Assembly: GCF_003325355.1 (NCBI RefSeq)
Contig: NZ_CP030850.1
Span: forward strand, 5,883,501-5,947,500
DNA: 64,000 bases
Source: Runella rosea
GTDB taxonomy: Bacteria > Bacteroidota > Bacteroidia > Cytophagales > Spirosomataceae
Reading direction: 5' to 3'
The notes beneath the pieces are model-generated. The model worked only from the letters and a program-made list of their open reading frames with translations, did not search any database and was not told the DNA's origin. Each line of letters starts with the position of its first letter. Within the stretch, counting starts at the first letter, position 1. Shown piece after piece: positions 60,909 through 64,000 of the stretch. The translations under genes and the position numbers were made by a program.

Positions 60909-61748
60909 ATGACGCGTCAATTTCGCATCCTTCTTTACTTATGGTTCATTGTTTCGGTATCTGTACACGCCCAAAAAAAACGTGAATATTTTGGTTGGGG
61001 CCTTGTTTGGGCCGATGAATTTAACGTTGACGGTGCGCCTGATAAAAACAACTGGACATTTGAAAAAGGGTTTGTACGTAACCACGAATTGCAGTGGTAT
61101 CAGCCCGAAAATGCCTATTGCAAAAAAGGCAAACTCATCATCGAAGCGCGCCGCGAAAACCGTCCGAATCCAAACTATGACCCCAACAGTCAGGACTGGA
61201 AAAAAAGCCGAAAAGAAATCGAATACACCGCGTCGAGCCTTAAAACGCAGGGGTTGCACAGTTGGAAATACGGGCGCATCGAAATGCGTGCTCGCATCGA
61301 CACCCGCGCTGGACTCTGGCCCGCCTTCTGGACGCTGGGCGTAGAAGGTGAATGGCCGCGCAACGGCGAAATTGATATTATGGAATTCTACCGGGGAATG
61401 TTGTTAGCCAACATCGCTTGGGGTAGCGAAACGCGTTTTAAGGGCGTTTGGCAAGACCTCAAGAAACCCATCGAAACCTTTGAAGACCGCCGTTGGGGCA
61501 AAAAATTTCACGTGTGGCGCATGGATTGGGACGAAAAAGCCATTCGTTTGTACGTAGACAACGAACTGCTCAATTTTGTGGAACTTTCCCAAACCGTTAA
61601 CCGGGATGGCTCAGGCAAAAATCCTTTCAAGCAACCCCACTATCTACTGCTCAACCTCGCCATCGGCGGCGATAATGGCGGCGACCCTTCGAGTACAAAA
61701 TTCCCCTCAAAGTATGAGATTGATTATGTGCGGGTGTATCAGCGGTAA
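60909..61748 (+). CDS. Glycoside hydrolase family 16 (beta-glucanase-like)
   Basis: The 279-residue protein has a signal peptide (ILLYLWFIVSVSVHA) and a GH16 jelly-roll. The catalytic motif is GEIDIMEF with Glu154 as nucleophile, Asp156, and Glu159 as acid/base. Nearby segments YGRIEMRARIDTRAGLWPAFW and WRMDWDEKAIRLYVD are typical of GH16 enzymes acting on laminarin, lichenan or similar beta-glucans. It should be exported and cut polysaccharide. No carbohydrate-binding module or SusC/SusD pair is nearby. It ends 7 nt before the convergent Uma2 gene. Confidence 0.94.
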   Translation: MTRQFRILLYLWFIVSVSVHAQKKREYFGWGLVWADEFNVDGAPDKNNWTFEKGFVRNHELQWYQPENAYCKKGKLIIEARRENRPNPNYDPNSQDWKKSRKEIEYTASSLKTQGLHSWKYGRIEMRARIDTRAGLWPAFWTLGVEGEWPRNGEIDIMEFYRGMLLANIAWGSETRFKGVWQDLKKPIETFEDRRWGKKFHVWRMDWDEKAIRLYVDNELLNFVELSQTVNRDGSGKNPFKQPHYLLLNLAIGGDNGGDPSSTKFPSKYEIDYVRVYQR

Positions 61749-61755
61749 AAATATT

Positions 61756-62367
61756 TTATTCGCCCAAATAGCGCCTTAACGGTTCGATGGGAGGCACGAA
61801 AGAAACTGCCTCATAAATAGCAGATACGGGCATCGTAAAATGCAAGCGTTCGAAAGAAATAATCTCAGTCATCTCTTCATAGGTTTGGTAAAGCCAAACA
61901 TCTGGATGTTGGGTACGACTATATAACTCAACGCTGCATTCATACTGAGAAACAATAAGATAGTACTGCAATGAAGGGATTTTTTTATACTTTTTTAGTT
62001 TAAAATCTTTATCGTATTCAGCCGTACTTCTGGAAAGAACTTCCACCAGAATCGAAGGGTGAGCCACTATGTATTCATCTTCTTTGTCACGATCATCACA
62101 ACTTACGACTACATCTGGATAAGGATAATAAGTGTTTTTAATCACCTCTAATTTAACGCTTTCACTAAATACATCACATCCTTTGGGGCGAAAAACGGCT
62201 TTAAAAAAGTCTCTAATATTATCAGTAATCAGGTTATGGTTTTTTGTGGTGCCTGCCATGGCAAACACTTCTCCTTCATAAAATTCATGTCGGATTTCAC
62301 CCTTATTATCCAATTCAAAATACTCTTCAACGCTGTAGTATTTTTTTTCGGTTTGTGGCAGTCCCAT
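61756..62367 (-). CDS. Uma2 family (DUF820) putative endonuclease
   Basis: The ATG at 62367 gives 203 residues beginning MGLPQTEKKYYSVEEYFEL. The core motifs mirror those of the copy at 25832-26422: GEVFAMAGTTKNHNLI, YPDVVVSC and PSILVEVLSRST. The predicted fold is that of a PD-(D/E)xK nuclease. A longer frame upstream lacks family character. The two copies in this window are clearly paralogous but differ a good deal, so they are not a recent duplication. Function is unknown. Confidence 0.88.
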   Translation of the reverse strand: MGLPQTEKKYYSVEEYFELDNKGEIRHEFYEGEVFAMAGTTKNHNLITDNIRDFFKAVFRPKGCDVFSESVKLEVIKNTYYPYPDVVVSCDDRDKEDEYIVAHPSILVEVLSRSTAEYDKDFKLKKYKKIPSLQYYLIVSQYECSVELYSRTQHPDVWLYQTYEEMTEIISFERLHFTMPVSAIYEAVSFVPPIEPLRRYLGE

Positions 62368-62430
62368 AGTATCTGAATGTTTATATAAAGAGAAAAGAAA
62401 GCATGACAAAAATACAAAATCTTTCGCCCA

Positions 62431-63936
62431 TTATTTATTGCGCAACTGATTCAAGGTATAAAATACCGCCCTGTTCATCAACAACTTACCGTCGGGAGTT
62501 TGTAGTTCTCCCATCTTTAGGTCATAAACATAACCCGCTTTCAATTCCGCTAGTTTGAACGTCACCTTACGGCCGTCGAGGGAGACTTTCACTTCTTTAA
62601 TGGCCACGTCGGCTACGTCGGTTTTGGGTGAACCGTAGGGTTGATGGTATTTGTAGTAATACCGTTGAAATTTGTAAAGTTCTGGATTAGAGGCGGTTTT
62701 AGGGTCTATGGGTAAGGAAAAGGTAAGTTCGAAGCCCTCCGCTGTTAAATTCATTGCCATAATATCAAGCGGTACTTTGCCTTTCCAGTGAATCCGAGAA
62801 AGCCCTTCGTCGCCCACCCAGCCGTGGTCGTTGTGCCCCACCCATAAGTCGCCGTTTTTATCAAAAACCAGTCGATTATTGCCTTTCAGTAGCCCCGTTC
62901 CGTCGCCGAAAGCAACGCAGGCCCCTTGCAATTGGCCATTTACCTCTTCCATCAACAGCCGTACCAATCGCGGATAATCCATTTCTCCGATGAATAATTG
63001 TCCCGCAAAAGGCCCGAATTTTCCTCCTGTATTATCTAGCAGCGGTTGGGTAGGAGAGTGGGCAATTTCGGTGTGGGGAAATGCAATGGATTCGCGGGTT
63101 CTCATGCTGTCGAGTTGCGCCACTGGCAACGACAAAGGCTTTACCCTCGGAAAACCTTCTTGCCAAATCAAACTGGCAACGTGACCATAGAATTTTCCTT
63201 TTTCGACGTGATACAGCGGGCTGGTTCCTCGCCAATCTCCCTGATTATCAGAAACAAATAATCGGCCTTTAGCGTCAAAGCCCAAGCCGTTGGGTGAACG
63301 GAACCCCGAGGCAAAAGGCTCCAGTTTTTTGGTTTTGACATTGTATTTCATAACCCAACCGCGATACGGCACACAGGAATACATCCGTCCTTCGCGACTA
63401 AGTGAGTCGTATTGCCCGCGTATTTCGGGACGAATGCCGGCGCCGTTGGAAGCTACATTGAGCGCCATAAAGAGGTTGCCGTCTTTGTCTTTCAACGGCC
63501 CAAAAGCAAATTCGTGGTAATTGCCCGACATTCCAAAATCGTCGGTAATGGTTTCGTACAGATCGGCTACGCCGTCGGCATTGGTGTCTTTGAGACGGGT
63601 CATTTCGGGGCGTTGGACAACCAAAATCTCCGAATTGCTGACGGCGACCACGCCCAACGGGTCATGTAGCCCTTCCGCAAACTTCTTCCACGTTTTTGTT
63701 TTAGGGTTGTAGGTCATTACTTCGCCCAAGTGAAAACACGCTACCAAGCGCCCATCGGGCATAAAATCCATGCCGCCCGTCTCAGCTCGCAGACCTTTGG
63801 GGAGTTTGATTTGTTCGGTTTCGTAGTAATTTGTGATGGTATCGCGTTGTGCAAAAGAATCGTTGAATGAGCCAAAAAGCAAGTAGGCAACGAAGAAAAA
63901 CGATACTAGCTGAGAGAATGAAGAATGTTTTTTCAT
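62431..63936 (-). CDS. Secreted beta-propeller, sorbosone dehydrogenase-like
   Basis: The 501-residue protein has a signal peptide ending near SFA and a repeated propeller of DxxGRL/DKDGNLF-type strands: GGMDFMPDGRLVACF, TRLKDTNADGVADLYE, GLGFDAKGRLFVSDN and RLVFDKNGDLWVGH. This is the pattern of PQQ-dependent sugar (sorbosone) dehydrogenase-like and related membrane-bound-dehydrogenase proteins of Bacteroidota and Planctomycetota. The C-terminal part (after about residue 400) is a separate Ig-like or Fn3-like domain. It lacks a CxxCH haem motif. It is likely periplasmic; whether it oxidises sugars is not shown by the sequence. Confidence 0.8.
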   Translation of the reverse strand: MKKHSSFSQLVSFFFVAYLLFGSFNDSFAQRDTITNYYETEQIKLPKGLRAETGGMDFMPDGRLVACFHLGEVMTYNPKTKTWKKFAEGLHDPLGVVAVSNSEILVVQRPEMTRLKDTNADGVADLYETITDDFGMSGNYHEFAFGPLKDKDGNLFMALNVASNGAGIRPEIRGQYDSLSREGRMYSCVPYRGWVMKYNVKTKKLEPFASGFRSPNGLGFDAKGRLFVSDNQGDWRGTSPLYHVEKGKFYGHVASLIWQEGFPRVKPLSLPVAQLDSMRTRESIAFPHTEIAHSPTQPLLDNTGGKFGPFAGQLFIGEMDYPRLVRLLMEEVNGQLQGACVAFGDGTGLLKGNNRLVFDKNGDLWVGHNDHGWVGDEGLSRIHWKGKVPLDIMAMNLTAEGFELTFSLPIDPKTASNPELYKFQRYYYKYHQPYGSPKTDVADVAIKEVKVSLDGRKVTFKLAELKAGYVYDLKMGELQTPDGKLLMNRAVFYTLNQLRNK

Positions 63937-64000
63937 GCTAAATAAGCATATATAAATGAGTGAATTACGTCTCTTAAAAATATAGTAAAATCAATGGCTG

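Noticed and set aside
1-64000. CRISPR arrays, tRNA genes, prophage genes and replication origin
   Set aside because: No regularly spaced long direct repeats, no tRNA TpsiC-like segments in the gaps, no phage structural genes and no dnaA-box cluster were seen on reading both strands.

Overview
The window looks like a chromosomal segment of a Bacteroidota bacterium, most likely of the order Cytophagales and perhaps close to Runella or Spirosoma; no 16S gene is present, so this is inferred. The signs are secreted and outer-membrane families typical of that phylum (DUF5916, DUF5723, DUF4412, TonB-C-like, an ABC permease fused to an M1 peptidase), promoters of the TTG / TAnnTTTG type, and a proton-pumping rhodopsin with a linked Blh retinal-forming oxygenase. 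G+C is moderate, with AT-rich intergenic gaps. I found no rRNA, tRNA, CRISPR array, prophage or replication origin.

Layout. 1-13.5 kb: end of a short-chain dehydrogenase, an orphan lipoprotein, a radical SAM/SPASM protein, a sugar-isomerase-like TIM barrel, a DUF418 membrane protein, an ABC exporter (permease-M1 fusion plus ATPase), a GNAT and a large S9 peptidase. 13.7-20.3 kb: smpB, then a phototrophy block made of a DTE proton-pumping rhodopsin, a small two-helix membrane protein, blh and crtY, with metG lying between on the other strand. 20.6-28.3 kb: a GH109-like enzyme and housekeeping genes (pth, hslV, pdhC, lepA) with a Uma2 nuclease. 28.3-35.2 kb: accessory stretch of small secreted proteins, a DUF5916 barrel, and a lipoprotein gene broken by a 932-bp IS5-family insertion whose original reading frame can be rebuilt exactly. 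35.4-47.4 kb: adenine deaminase, ECF sigma factor, rarA, an EEP-fold protein, an enoyl-CoA hydratase, a DUF5723 protein, an orphan ATP-grasp protein, and a TetR/NmrA pair with matching operators. 47.4-52.2 kb: two amidohydrolase-family proteins separated by a four-helix-bundle (S23-type) gene that appears inserted. 52.4-57.8 kb: an Lrp/AsnC regulator divergent from a likely D-amino-acid salvage operon (serine hydrolase/D-aminoacylase fusion, DgcN-like, DgcA-like). 57.9-64 kb: subtilase, GH16 glucanase, second Uma2 protein and a beta-propeller dehydrogenase-like protein.

How the parts work together. The rhodopsin needs retinal: CrtY cyclises lycopene to beta-carotene and Blh cleaves it, and these two genes overlap by 4 nt. 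The D-amino-acid operon would release D-amino acids from N-acyl or peptide forms, acetylate D-glutamate and racemise the product, probably under the divergent Lrp-type regulator. The points I rate most worth a second look are this operon with its fused first enzyme, the 30-bp dyads shared by the rhodopsin and its small membrane neighbour, and degenerate repeats phased at 7 nt (or multiples of it) near lepA, around the S23-type gene and in the smpB leader.
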